A program made the translations under genes and the position numbers. The notes beneath the pieces are model-generated. The model was not told the origin of the DNA, did not search any database, and saw only the letters and a program-made list of their open reading frames with translations. Shown in pieces: positions 14,133 to 27,200 of a stretch of 64,000 nt of DNA (the stretch's first letter is position 1; the number at the start of each line of letters is the position of its first letter). The DNA lies in the NCBI RefSeq assembly GCF_901709675.1, contig NC_051097.1, positions 8,348,039-8,412,038 of the forward strand, read 5' to 3'. This DNA comes from Syngnathus acus. Taxonomy: Eukaryota > Chordata > Actinopteri > Syngnathiformes > Syngnathidae.

Positions 14133-14440
14133 GTGTGAAAATGATCACACTCCATTTTCATATTTTGATGTATTGTTTGATTACAAATGAAAGGATTTGA
14201 GACTACAGTTTCCTTTTAAGTTTGCTGAATGGAATTTGTGAGTAGATCTTTACATAAGCTACGCAAATTGTGTTTTGTTTTAGTTTCGGTTTCATGGTTC
14301 CTTTTTTCATTTCCTCATTCCATCGTCTGGTTTATTACCATGCTTGATCTTTTAGATCAGGAGGTAAATAGGGTTATGCGTCATTATGAGCAGTTTGTGA
14401 GTCGAACTCACGTAAGCACGCTGAGATGATTAAAAAATAC

Positions 14441-14446
14441 TTTATT
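14441..14446 (-). terminator. Poly(A) signal for dhx29
   Basis: TTTATT on the plus strand reads AATAAA on the minus strand, about 105 nt after the dhx29 stop. This gives a short 3' UTR. Confidence 0.55.
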
Positions 14447-14550
14447 ACGACAACTGTTTGCAATGACAATTCCTCCCGTGTTTTACATTTCTATGAGGAT
14501 TATTACCGTGATTGAAAATCTTTAGTGAGCACCAGCTGTTCATTCATACA

Positions 14551-17500
14551 TTACGCCGTGTTCTCCGAATTAATCAGCTCCAAGATGATTTGGATGGTCT
14601 TCTCACCTTGACAAATAAAGAAAAAAAAAAAGATTTATATCAATCTGGCGAGGACAGTGTTTGGGTTTTACCTTCTAAATTCATGCGTGGGTTCTCTAGC
14701 TTCTTCTCCAGCAATGAGTCCAGAAGCTTCCTCAAGTGTTTGAAGATCACGCCGATGCGCACGGGAGCCTACGAAGCAAATGTACAAAATAAAATTATCA
14801 TAACAAAATATAAAAGGCCTTTTTATTCATTTGTCAGTCCAATCCAAAAGTTCAGCTAGTGGCTACTTAGCATATATTCTAACTTGAGTTTAAGTCTTGT
14901 TTTAACTGGGAAATAATGAAAATGGGACCTGGAAGTGCATCCATCCGTCCAGCGTGATGAGACGTTCCCTGTGCTGAATGTCGATGTCCCCTCCAAAGAG
15001 CAGCATGGGGAACGGAGATACGAGAGTAGTGTCCCGCAGGTAGATCTTGGTGTACTTCACCTGAAGCCAAATTAAACACCCTTATTAATATTAAACCATA
15101 TCGATATAATAATCGTCAACGTCAGACCTTCTCTTGGTAGAGCAGCCAGCCGTGCGTCTGCAGGTTGCGGTTGACGGACGACGGGTGGACCTGCGCTCGA
15201 CCCTGCGGCGTCTCCGCCGAGCACGCCACTCGCTCCAGCACGTCCACGGAGGTGACGCACAACACCCGCGCCACGCTGTCGTACAGCCCCGCCGTCAGCG
15301 CCGCCGCCAGAAGCGACGCCGGCGGTTTGGACGCCGCGGGGGGCCGAGGCGGCCGCGATGAGCAGAAGCCCGCCTGCTCCATCATCTTCATCAGCTCCTG
15401 CTTCACGTCCTGCGTCGTGTTCCGATATTTAGCTATAAGTTTATCGGATGTGTTTTTTTTTTTTTTTTTTTTTACCTCTATAGTGGCAAGAGCGGCACGG
15501 TTGAGGAAGTGTTTCCGGCAAAAGGACATTTCTGCTTTGTATCCTTCATTTTGGGAATTCTTCCAGCTAAACAGTGGAAAGAAAATAGTCATCACTTCAT
15601 CAACAAATTATTCCACGATTGTAAAATACCCGAGATATGCGTTGTAGATGGTCATGTGGTCAGAGTTGGCCAATGCGAGCGCAGCTTTGGCCAGGTTGGC
15701 TTCCTCCTTCCTGTTCATGGGCGTGGAGAAAGGAGACTTCTCCGTGATGGCCGCCGCAATGGTCGCCTGGAAACGTAACCTTTGTTTTTTAACCCTACCC
15801 ACGTCAACCGTGTTGAAAAAAGTCAAAATGAAGGTCATACAATGGGCTCCAGGCAGCCCAAGATGGCGCTGTAGATGAGCATCTTGCCAATCTTGACGTT
15901 GACCGGCAGGTTGGCCAGATGTTGCCCCAGCGGGGTGAGCAGGTGGCGGCCGGGCTGACAGGCGCCGATCTTCCGCAGCAGGTTGACGGCGTTCATCACG
16001 GACTGAGGCTGCGGGGCGTCCAGAGCGCCGCTCAGGAACTCTTCCGGAGAGCCGTACTCACATTTCTAATCAAGACATAAAAAAAATCATATTTTAAATC
16101 ACTTTTTCCTTGGCGGAAGCAACCATTTGTTTTACCATAATATGCAAGCAGAGCTCCTCCAGGGGTACTCGAAGTATCTCTGGAATGGAGTATTCCATAA
16201 ATGAGTCAAATCTGAGGAGAGAAAAAAAAAATTCATCATAAAGAAAATAGATTTTTTGGGTATTTATAATCTTCTTCAGTTTACCTGTACTTGGGGTAGA
16301 GTCTGAAGCAGAAGCCGTTACGGACACGTCCTGCTCTGCCCTGCCTCTGGAGGGCGCTGGCCTTGGACACAAACGTCTCCACCAGGGAGCTCATCTGGCT
16401 GCTTTCGTGGTACCTGAAACACACATGGCACATCATACACATTGTATTCCAATTACTGGATTCGGGTATTATTCACATTCGTACTGGCACAATCATTTTG
16501 GCTTACTTGTTCTCTTTGGTTTTTCCCGTGTCGATGACAAACACAACGTCGGGAATGGTCACGCCTGTCTCTGCAATGTTCGTGGACAACACAATCTAAA
16601 AAAGAAAAAAAAAAAAGCAGTTTGTACTGCTCATATTGAAATTAAATGTTATTTACAAGGTCCAGTACCTTCCTGACGCCAGCCGGAGGCAACGTGAAAG
16701 CCGCAGCCTGCTCCTTCGATGACAGCGTAGAGTGCAGCGCGACAATCCTGTACCTTTAAGATACATTTTTAGCGTTAAAAAAAAACTGTGGCTTAGAGTT
16801 TTCTTCAAACTGCATCACCTGTTTTTGTCCTTAAAGCGCTTGTCAGAGGACAGCAGGTCAAACAACTGCTGGATGTGAGCCAGACCAGGCAGAAAGACCA
16901 GAACAGCGCCATCTAGCGCTGTGAATTGTGGAGCTTTATCTACAAGCAGCCCAAAAAAAAAAAATTATTAAAATTTACATTTGTGTCTTAAAAATAGAAT
17001 TAGAATAGAAAATAAATTTTGGTAATTCTTTTTAAAATAGGTAATTATATTTTTGCTCAATAATAAAAAATAAGTTATTTTTTTAAATGCCATTTTTGCT
17101 CAATGATAAAAAATAATAGGTACATTTTTATTTAGTTTTTTTCCCCTTTGGTGATTGACTCGTTGCCTTTTAATAAAGGCAGGTTGAGGATTTTTATTTT
17201 TTTTAAAATTAGTTTCAACATTTCTTTTTTATTATCCTCAAAGAATTAAACGCTATTATTGAACCAAATTAGGTACCGAGGTAGCTGATGAGCTCCACCA
17301 GTAGGTCCATGTTGATCTTGTTGGGGTTCATGTACTGCAGCACCTGGCGAGTCCTGCTGCTGAAGTGGTCCAAGTCGGGACCTAAATCCCAGCATGGTGA
17401 CGAGTCCCTCACGATCACCTCCTGAGGAACAACCCAAACCGAGATGCGCACGTTAGACGTTTCGACTTTTTCGGAAGACAATCTGAGCTAACAATGGCAG

Positions 17501-20500
17501 ACCTGGTGTTGTAATGTCTTTCCGCCTTTTTGTGTCACGGCGATACCGACTTCCTCTTCCTCTTCCAGGACCTTCTGGCAGTACTCCGAGTCCTTCTCCA
17601 GGACGTAGCCTGTCTCCTCTACAATGTCCTCTAAATGGAAGACCTAAGAGCAGAACATGATGCTAACTGACACACAAGATAAAGAAATTGGACCCCGTGC
17701 TGGACTCTGCTCACCTCCACCGGGAAAGTCCGTCCCGGGATGTTGAGCACGGGGCAGCGGTTGAAGTATTTTGAGAATTTGTGGCAGTCGGCGGTGGCGC
17801 TCATGAGGATCAGCTGCAGGTCTGCCCGCCTCGAAACCACGTCCTTCAGGATGGTGAGCAGGAAGTCGGACTGGACGCTGCGCTCGTGCACCTGCGCAAA
17901 TTTGCCGTCAATCGTTTGTCGTGACGATCGAGAGGATTCGCCGCGGCGTTTGCGTTACCTCGTCCACGATGATGTGGGTCAGATTGCTGAGGTGTCTGTC
18001 GTGCTGGAGCTTTCGCAGCAGAACTCCGGTGGTGCAGTATAACAAGCGAGTCCACTCGCCCGACTGGTTCTCCATCCTGATCTGGTAGCCGCACAGCGAC
18101 GACTGAAGACATAATTGGTTTTTTTTAGGATTTAAGTGTAAAAAGAAGCTAACGGCCTAGAAGGGAGAGTTGACCTTTGACCCCGGCCCGTCCTGGCAGC
18201 CCAGCTCCTGGCTGACCCTGCAGGCCAGACTCATGGCGGAGATCCGTCGGGGCTGCGTGACGACGACGTTGCAGGGTCGGGCCGCCTCGCCAGCGAGCAG
18301 AAGCTCGTCAAGGAGGAACTGCGGGATCTGCGTGCTTTTGCCGCTGCCGGTCTCGCCGGCCACCACCACCACACGGTGGCGCTGCAAAGCCTCCAGGACG
18401 CGTTGGCGGTGCTGGAAGACGGGAAGCTGCTCTCGGTCCGCCTTGAAGGACACGTTGAAAAATTATTTTTTAGCAGGGGTGTGTGGACTTTAATCTGCAT
18501 GTCTCACCAGGAGTCTCAGAGCCAGAGGGGACGTCCTGAGGTTCATGAGGAGTCCTCTTGCCGTCCTCAGCGCTTCATCCTGCTCGCTCCCACCCCCCCT
18601 TCCCTCCATCTTCCCCTCCACATCTCCTCCCCCTTTCTCCACGATATCAAGGGTGGCAAGGCTCTCCCAGGAGTCCTCCGCTTCCTCATCTGCGGCGGCG
18701 CTAAGCCAGGTGGGGCTGTCGGATTGTGACTCGAGCCCGTGGTGGGGCTGCTGTTGCTTGAGGCGGGTCAGGAGTCGGGCGATGAACTGGTCTCGGGGCT
18801 TGTTGGCGGCGCTGCGCGTCTCTTCTTTTTGCTGCTGCTCGCCGTCCCGCCACTCCAGCCACACGTCCCGGTAGGTTGGGGGGAGGAGCTGGTGCACCGA
18901 CTAAAGATATGAACATTTCAATCAAGATCAATTCTAAGTCCCAATACTGCTTCTTTTCAAGCGCTACCTGTCCTTTCACCAGGTTGTAGAGTGCTAAGGT
19001 GGCGCCCAAATGCTGAGCCTGCATGCTGTCCTCGGTCAGGATGGTGGGACAAACTTCCAAGACGTCCTCCGTCCTCTGAACGCGTACCCTCAAGTCAAGA
19101 ACAAAAATGTACCGCCATCAACACTGACCAAGATACCAAAAAAAAATAAAATCACTTACTTGCACCTCCAGTATCTGCCTGCAGCAACTTTGTGGAAGGC
19201 CGGCGGAGGACTCTTGGGGAAATTTTTACGCACCCAGTCGATGAGGAACTGTTTTGGGGACTTGCCTGTCCAACTGCGTGCCGTGTAGTCAAAGTTACGA
19301 ATGTCCTTTGGTTCGTTCTTCTTCTTTTGTTGCGTGACTGTGAGGGCACATGTGGGAACGTGGTCACCAGAGCATTCAAATAAATAAAATAAATAAATAG
19401 TCTGATTCACGACAAGCCTAGTATTTACATTTGTGGGTTTGTTGTACCTTTGTCTGCCGAGGCCTCTTTTTCCGCCTTTTCAAACAATTGGAAACCGATT
19501 TCATCTTTGTCCTGGTTGCCAGAAGGCGTCATCTTTTCCTTTTGGGGTGCCTCCACCACTTTAATGGCAGGGTTGAATACAGGGTGCGACTCTAGTGGCT
19601 TCATTTCTAACACATTTAGGTAAAAATCCAGAAAGTTGATTTCATGAAATTAGTTGAAAAGCACAGCAAAATATTAGGAACCTTGCTGTATGATGCGAAT
19701 TCGGTCTTGCGCCATCCGCTGGGCCGCCTTGTCTCCTTTGGTTTTGGCCGCCATTGCCATTTCTTTAGCGTCGTATAGCTGAGCAGTCAAGACCAAATAT
19801 CTGTCGTTCTGGAATCCAAATAGAATTTTAGTTAAAATCGGAATATATTCAATATGCAAAGACTGGCAGTGACCACTAAGAATAAATAGGATTACAATGA
19901 TCGTTTTTGCATACCGGATCAAACTTTTGGTCCAATTCCGGGTTGCGTTGCGAGATCTTCTCTCCTTCGCCCTCCTCCTCGTCGTCATCGCTGCTCTGCT
20001 CGGCGTACCTTAAGATCCAGTCCTTCATGCGAGCGTCATCATCTTTTACGGACGCCTGGAATACACACAAAAGTTTTGGATGCATGGCATGACACGACTC
20101 CCTCTTGTTTTTACGATTAACTCCACACCTTGCTGGTGTCTTTGGAAGGGGGCGTTTTGGGTAGCTCGGGGCTTGGAGTTCGGGGTCGCACAGGAGGCTG
20201 GAACCTAGGCCTGCTTCTCTGGCTCTCCTCCTGCATCTGCTGGCTGAAACCTTCGGGCAGCTCCTCTGCAAATTCAACATGTTACACAGAGCAGGACCTC
20301 AAAGCATATATGTGCAAAATTACCATCTCGAAGGTTCAAGCAGAGCCAGTCGAGGGCAGAGTGGAGATCGCCGCCGTAGAGCACGCTGCTCTTCATGGCT
20401 TCCTCGATATGCTCCCGCTTGAAGTTGAACTTCTGCAGGGCTGTGTACAAATCCTAAATGTGCAAAAAAAAGCAGATTGTTACGGGAAAATTGGTGTTTT

Positions 20501-21122
20501 CTGGTTCGTGCAATAAGGCTCACCAAAAGTTTCTTGTTGGTGAGTCTGCCCGACACTGGCCCTTTGTCGCCATTCTCCTGCCGGAAGTCATTGATCAGCT
20601 TTATGATCTTTTTCTCCAAATCTGCTTGGATGGAAACCTAAAGCAGACACATCCCCACACGGATTATTAAGAGGTGCATCGGAACACATCAAATGTGTCA
20701 ATCCCACTTACTTTTAGGATGGATTTGTCCGTCACACCTCCTGTATCCACTTGGGCAGTGTTGGTCAGACTGTAGGTCTTTGGACCTGCAAATGATGCCA
20801 AGTTATTAATATTATAGTGCAGGTGAGGAACTCGAGTCCCATGACATGGGAGTGTTTTTAATATTTGTCACTCTCCTGAAACTAAATAAGGTTGCAAATA
20901 TATTATGAATCAAACTATGTTTGCGGATAACGGATGTTTAATATCACCTTTAGGCTTGTTGTCTTTAGCTGCTTTGCTCAGCTTGCTGCTTCCCGGTTGC
21001 TTCTTCGGCTCGTCCGTAGCACCGTTCCCGACAGTGGGAACGCTAGCCCGGCCTGATGCCGCCGGGGTACCCGCGGTAACAACAACCACCGGCGGGGTTG
21101 ATTTCTTCTTCTTACCACCCAT
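14551..21122 (-). CDS. dhx29: ATP-dependent RNA helicase DHX29, 28 coding exons
   Basis: Exons in order: 20948-21122, 20712-20785, 20524-20637, 20324-20453, 20129-20265, 19915-20055, 19682-19808, 19448-19606, 19160-19337, 18968-19088, 18508-18900, 18175-18441, 17959-18102, 17715-17891, 17503-17643, 17277-17421, 16819-16939, 16669-16753, 16507-16595, 16285-16413, 16136-16211, 15841-16065, 15630-15766, 15476-15566, 15128-15409, 14929-15060, 14672-14768, 14551-14606. The sum is 4143 nt, or 1380 residues (human 1369), and every phase closes. The start MGGKKKK matches human MGGKNKK. The Walker A motif GETGSGKST is at about 612-620 and DEVH at 719-722. SAT and QRQGRAGR motifs follow, then the helicase-associated and OB-fold C terminus. 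DHX29 binds 40S/43S complexes and aids scanning through structured 5' UTRs. All introns are GT-AG; the intron 12 donor (GTCAAC) is weak. Confidence 0.96.
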
Positions 21123-21291
21123 TCGGCCAACCACGGTCAGAAATGACCCTTAAGCGTGCCTTAAAGTGTATTAACCACACCACACTCGCATTCAGGTCGC
21201 GAGCGTTGAGTAACCTTTTTAGAGCCACACGGCTACCGTAGATGACGTAAATGTTCGCGTTGCATTGTGGGAAAGGCGCCTTCCAACAATC
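21123..21291. promoter_or_regulatory. Bidirectional promoter between dhx29 and mtrex
   Basis: Only 169 bp separate the two start codons, which point away from each other. There is no TATA box. The stretch contains TGACGTAA (21243-21250, CRE-like) and TTTCCCACAATGCA on the minus strand (21261-21274), which fits the TCCCAnnATGC core of ZNF143/Staf sites. At the mtrex ATG, CAATCATGGCGGAC (21287-21300) fits the YY1 motif AAnATGGCGGC. These are typical of TATA-less housekeeping promoters. The motif calls are by eye. Confidence 0.75.
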
Positions 21292-24200
21292 ATGGCGGAC
21301 ACCTTCGGAGATTTATTCAGCGTATTTGACGACGAACAAAAGCCAACTACGAGCAAGAACTTGCCGGCTTCAGTCGCTCTAGACACAGTGTAAAATACCA
21401 ACTTTGAACTTTTATGTTTTATTAATGTCCTGCTTTTGCTTTCGCTCTTTTTTCAAAGACGAGAAGCACTCGTGTCTTGGGAAGCTAGCTTCACGTGTGT
21501 TGTAAATGGCTTGCTAGCTCATGTTTGAGACGTTATAAATGAACATATCATTGCTATGTTGACGAAATTGTCTGTTGTTCAGGAATGCAGCAGAGTTAAA
21601 CAATGACACAGATGCTCGCTCGTCTGGCAAGTCCAAGAGGGAGTCGCCGGATAGTGATGGAGGAGAGGAGCTGGGCATCGGGAAGAAACCTCGCCTCGAC
21701 ACGGTCGCTGCCAATGACTTAAAGTGAGCATATATTCATTTATGATGTTTAATTGACAACGACTCGCCAGTCTGCTGCTGTTGCAGGACGTCAAATTGCG
21801 AAATGAAATCCAAAATGGCGACACTCTTTAGGTTGACTGTAATATATTTTATTTGACCTCAGTCTTGCAGAATTTATGCCCCAAGTCAAAGTGGAGCCAG
21901 TGGAGACGGCGGAGGGATGCTCGCATGAGGCAAGTAATGCAATTCTAATGGATTTATTGCCTTTTTTAAAGTTGTTAACAATGATTATTTTCTTTACCTT
22001 GACAGGTTGCTCTGCCTGCCAGTGATGAATATAAACCTCTCAGACCTCGAGTTGGAAATGCCGCAAAGGTATATTTACGTTTGTTTAAAAATATTTTCCC
22101 TTGGAAGAAAAATGGAAACCAGACAGTAACTGGTTTTTGTCTTAATAGGAGTACCCATTCATCCTGGATCCCTTCCAGCAGGAGGCCATTTTGTGCCTCG
22201 ACAACAACCAGTCGGTGCTAGTCTCTGCGCACACCTCGGCCGGCAAGACTGTCTGCGCCGAGTGAGGACCCCCAATTTACTCAAATCATTGATTTTCTGC
22301 GGCGTAGTCTTTTTCAACCATCCTTCTCCTCGTAGGTATGCCATTGCGCTGGCCCTCCGCGAGAAGCAGCGTGTCATCTTCACCAGCCCCATCAAAGCGC
22401 TGTCCAATCAGAAGTATCGGGAGATGTACGAGGAGTTTCAAGACGTGGGCCTGATGACAGGCGACGTCACCATCAACCCCACCGCCTCTTGCCTCGTCAT
22501 GACGACAGAGGTGCGTCACCCTCGTGACCTATGTGATGCATGTCAAACTGACCCCCCCCCCCCCCCCCTTCCTTTTGCCATGGCAGATCCTGAGGAGCAT
22601 GCTGTACCGTGGCTCAGAGATCATGAGAGAAGTGGCGTGGGTGGTCTTTGACGAGATCCACTACATGAGAGATGCCGGTGTGTGAAAGGAAAACCAATTG
22701 ATTAGGTGTGATCTGCAAACTTTGGTTTGACGCCTGTCCATGTTCTATTAGAGCGTGGCGTGGTTTGGGAGGAAACCATCATTCTGCTTCCCGACAACGT
22801 GCATTACGTCTTCCTGTCGGCCACCATCCCCAACGCTAGGCAATTTGCTGAGTGGATATGTCACCTTCATAAGCAGGCACTAAGCACATTTTTAATTATA
22901 CATCCAGTATACAGTCCAGAGATGGCGTTCTGTCAACTCACAAGGCGCGTTGCCACCTTTCTCGCAGCCGTGCCATGTGGTGTACACAGACTACCGACCG
23001 ACACCGCTGCAGCACTACGTTTTCCCAGCAGGGGGCGACGGACTCCACCTTGTGGTGGATGAGAACGTAAGCGAGCACTCGTGTTACTTTTACGTAACTT
23101 TTCCTTGAAGGCTCAGTCCTAATTACATATTATTTTCATGTATTTCGTTGGACTCAAATCATATTTCTGTTGCATCAGGGGGACTTCAGGGAAGATAACT
23201 TCAATACGGCCATGCAGGTTTTGAGAGACTCGGGGGATTCTGGGAGTGGCAATGCGGGTGGCAAGTGGGACCCCAAAGGACGCAAAGGGGGAACAAAAGG
23301 TGACGAGAGCGTCAAAGATGCCAACATTTGAATCCGGTGGAAACAAATGTGGGCGTCCTCAGGTCCGTCCAGCGTGTTCAAGATCGTGAAGATGATCATG
23401 GAGAGGAACTTCCAGCCTGTCATCATTTTCAGCTTCAGCAAGAAGGAATGCGAGGCATATGCTTTGCAGGTGGCCAAGCTGGATTTTAACAAGGGTATGC
23501 TCCTCTTGGTTCCACTAAAATAACATAATTACGCATTATCCTATCTGATGATGAAATCATACTGTGTTTGAACATCTCACGGGGGGGGGGAAACAAGCAC
23601 TCGTAAAAGTCCTCATGTGGGAAAATATTTCCCGGCCGAGTCCCTCGACCCTCATTGACCACACTGCCAAAGACGTGATACAATACACCAAAGGATGGTT
23701 TTTCTGTTTTATGATGTTGTGAGAACAAACAAGATTTGCAATGGGGGAAAAAAAACGATTATGCAAGAGGCCTCGCATGATTTTTATTTTACTGCCAAAT
23801 TATCTGGCCAAGCTGACTCAACATCTGATAGTACAGTACTTCAAATAATTTCACTTTGTAAAGCTAGTTTGTTTCAAAGGCACCGCTATATTATTTTGCT
23901 TTCCTTCATTAACTGTAGAAGAGGAGAAGCGTCTCGTGGAGGAAGTCTTCAACAACGCGGTGGACTGCCTGTCAGATGAGGACAAGAGGCTCCCTCAGGT
24001 GAGACTCTTTAAAATGGCGGCGTCATATCCATGCGATTTTTCTAACAAAATGGTGGCGGTCAGGTGGAGCACGTGCTGCCGCTGTTGAAGAGAGGAATCG
24101 GCATCCATCACGGCGGTCTTCTGCCCATCCTGAAGGAGACCATCGAAATCCTCTTCTCGGAAGGCCTGATCAAGGTAACGACATCATCGGAGTTATGATG

Positions 24201-27200
24201 CGGATGATTGGAGCGGGATTGTTTTCACCGTACTTTCGTCTCGCCATTCCAGGCACTGTTTGCCACCGAGACATTCGCCATGGGTATCAACATGCCGGCG
24301 CGCACTGTGCTGTTCACCAGCGCCCGCAAGTTTGATGGCAAGAATCACCGCTTTGTAAGAACACACACCAAACACACACATCCTGTAAACGTACTTTTCA
24401 GGGTCCACTGTAATTCCAAAAGTATGTATATTTAAAACAAATCTACATTTAATCTTTAAAAATGGTTTTATTTATCAACTGGGTAATTATAATTACAAAA
24501 CAAGTTAAACTGATTTAAAAAGAAATCTGGACAATTGGTCCACTGCTGCTGAAGAACCATAATAAGCAAGCGAAGTGAACGTGAGATGTGATCCACTCAT
24601 CGTAACCCGTAAACACAGCAGCCTCTTTAAAAAGACTTTATAAGGCCGTGAATGTCTTCCGCGCCACTCAGTGCATACAGAGCCACGTGTTGTTTATCAA
24701 AACACACACTCGCGCGCACACACACATTCCAAGTCAATGTGACACAGACACACGCAAGCTAGAAGGGAAAGGAATCAAGATGAGATCTGCCTTCCAAGAA
24801 GCTCATCTGGAACATCTGGTGCTGCGAAACGCTGCCAAAGCTCCACGCAGGCACTCGCCTTAACACACACACACACATGGTTTTCCATCATGAGCGACCC
24901 GTCACATGCCTGACAGAACAAATCACGGCAACACGAGGACATTCTTGGCCGCCATGCAATTCTAAAAAGGATCCATTATAAGTATCTATTAGACTGTAAA
25001 GTAGTTTGGTTATTCTAATTTTTCATGCGAGCCGCTCCACTACAATGTTTTCGAGCGTGTAGTTAATGTTATTGCGCAATATCAACAAACCAACCAGGAC
25101 AAACTCTCCTCACATTTTTGTGTGGGTTGCCTGTGTCTATGTTGTCTGCAGATCACCTCAGGCGAATACATCCAGATGTCAGGGCGTGCGGGCAGGAGAG
25201 GAATGGATGACAGAGGCATTGTTATTTTCATGGCGGACGAGAAAATGAGTCCGTCCGTGGGCAAACAGCTCCTCAAGGTAAAAAGAAAAAGAAGTTTGTT
25301 CAAATCGTTACCAAACATTGAACATCGGGTACCATAGTTGACATAACCGGTAATGTCACACAGGGCTCGGCAGACCCACTGAACAGCGCCTTCCACCTGA
25401 CGTACAACATGGTGCTCAACCTTCTGCGTGTGGAGGAGATCAACCCCGAGTACATGCTGGAGAAATCCTTCTACCAGTTCCAGCACTACCGAGCGCTCCC
25501 CGGCGTCGTCGAGAGTAAGCTCGTCGGCCTCCTCCGTTAAAATGCAGAAAGACTCGTTTCGAAACGACCGCCGTTCCCCCCCCCCACGCAGGAATTAAGA
25601 AGCTGGAGACGGAGTACCACGCTATCAGGATCCCCAACGAGGAGAGCGTGGTGACCTACTTCAAGATCCGCCAGCAACTGGCCAAACTGGGGAAGGAAAT
25701 CCTGGAGTTCATCCACAAGCCCAAATACTGCTTGCCCTTCCTGCAACCCGGGCGCCTCGTCAAGGTGTCAAATGATCTTGCTTGCTCAGTTTCGAACTCT
25801 CTCTTACCCTCTCCGTCGCTCTCTCACAGGTGAAAAATGAAGACGCAGACTTCGGCTGGGGCGTGGTGGTCAACTTCTCCAAGAAGGCAAACGTGAAGGT
25901 GAGGCCTCGATTTTGTGGTGGCGTTCCCGAAGAAAGCCACTCTCACGCGTCTTCCCCGGGGCACGCAGATCAGCACAGACGCCGAGCCGCTCTTTGTGGC
26001 CGAGGTGTTGCTGCACTGCAGCAAGGATAGCGTCAAGGAGGCGGCCACGGAAGCGGCCAAACCCGCCGCGCCGGGTACGACCGGAGAGATGCAGGTATCA
26101 AATGAAGATTTTTAGATATTTGGAATTGTTTTATTTGCGAATTTGACTGACTAATAGGGATTTAGTTCCTAAAAAGAAGCATGGATGCTTGAGCGGTTAG
26201 CACTTCTGCTTCACGGTTCCTCTTCCAAAATGGTTCCATGTCAGAAATTTGCTTTTTCCGGTATCAATTTGCTGTTGATGTGACCGTGTTGACCTTCTTG
26301 GTTTGCTGGCAGCCGTGAAATCCATTACGCCCGCCGTCACTGCACCGCATAACCTCGTTAGCACCAACGTCGAATTGATTTAAAATGGAATTAATCATGG
26401 CCACATGGATTGCAGGTGGTACCCGTGATGCTTCACTTGCTGACGGCCATCAGCTCTGTGCGTCTTTACATCCCCAAAGACTTGAGACCCTTGGACAACC
26501 GCCAGCTCTTGCTCAAGTCCATCCAGGTATCAGTACCCCCCCTCAGAATTTATAACTCTGTGACATAAATTTGATCATGCCCGCATTTTTTTTACATTTG
26601 AAACGCAGGAAGTGCAAAAGCGCTTCCCAGACGGCATCCCCGTCCTGGACCCCGTGGACGACATGGGCATCAAGGACGCCGGGCTGAAGAAGGTGATCCA
26701 GAAGGTGGAGGCCTTCGAGCACCGAATGTACTCGCACCCGCTGCACAGCGACCCCAACCTGGAGGCCGTCTACTCGCTCTGTGAAAAGAAAGCTCTGGTG
26801 AAGCAATTATTTCCCAAATGTTTTTCTTCACCGCATGTCATAAAAGTTATCCCCAGGTTATGAACACTGACATATTTCTTCCCCATGTAAAAGCAATTTA
26901 AAAAAAAATTGTGAGTTGCTTGAAGAATAACGAAGCATATTTGTTTGGTTCAGATCGCGGGTGACGTACGCACGGCCAAGCGCGAGCTGAAGAAGGCTCG
27001 CACCGTGCTGCAGATGGACAAGCTCAAGTGCCGGAAGCGAGTGCTACGACGCCTCGGCTTCGCCAGCCCTTCCGACGTCATCGAGGTGAAGGGACGAGTG
27101 GCTTGTGAGATCAGCAGGTTAGAACCCGGCTGTCATTTTCAAATGGCGTTTGACTGTGCTAGCTTAAAACTGAGTCGATGTTCTGAATTGTTTTTGGTGT

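Larger units (their letters stand above)
13260..14430. other. Spacer between dhx29 and the BH3-only gene
   Basis: AT-rich, with no exon-like frame that I can support. It holds two 28-bp perfect palindromes at 13750-13777 and 14105-14132. Its left end is the upstream region of the BH3-only gene and its right end is the short dhx29 3' UTR. Confidence 0.6.

Noticed and set aside
15451-15473. Retrogene poly(A) tail
   Set aside because: The long T-run lies inside dhx29 intron 24 and follows a normal donor. No intronless gene copy is attached.
15165-15647. 160-codon plus-strand open frame
   Set aside because: It is antisense to dhx29 exons 24-25, whose GC-rich codons leave the opposite strand open. 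It includes a poly-Phe stretch from a T-run.
19876-20280. 134-codon minus-strand frame
   Set aside because: It mixes real dhx29 exon 6 with intron read-through and wrong-frame exon 5.
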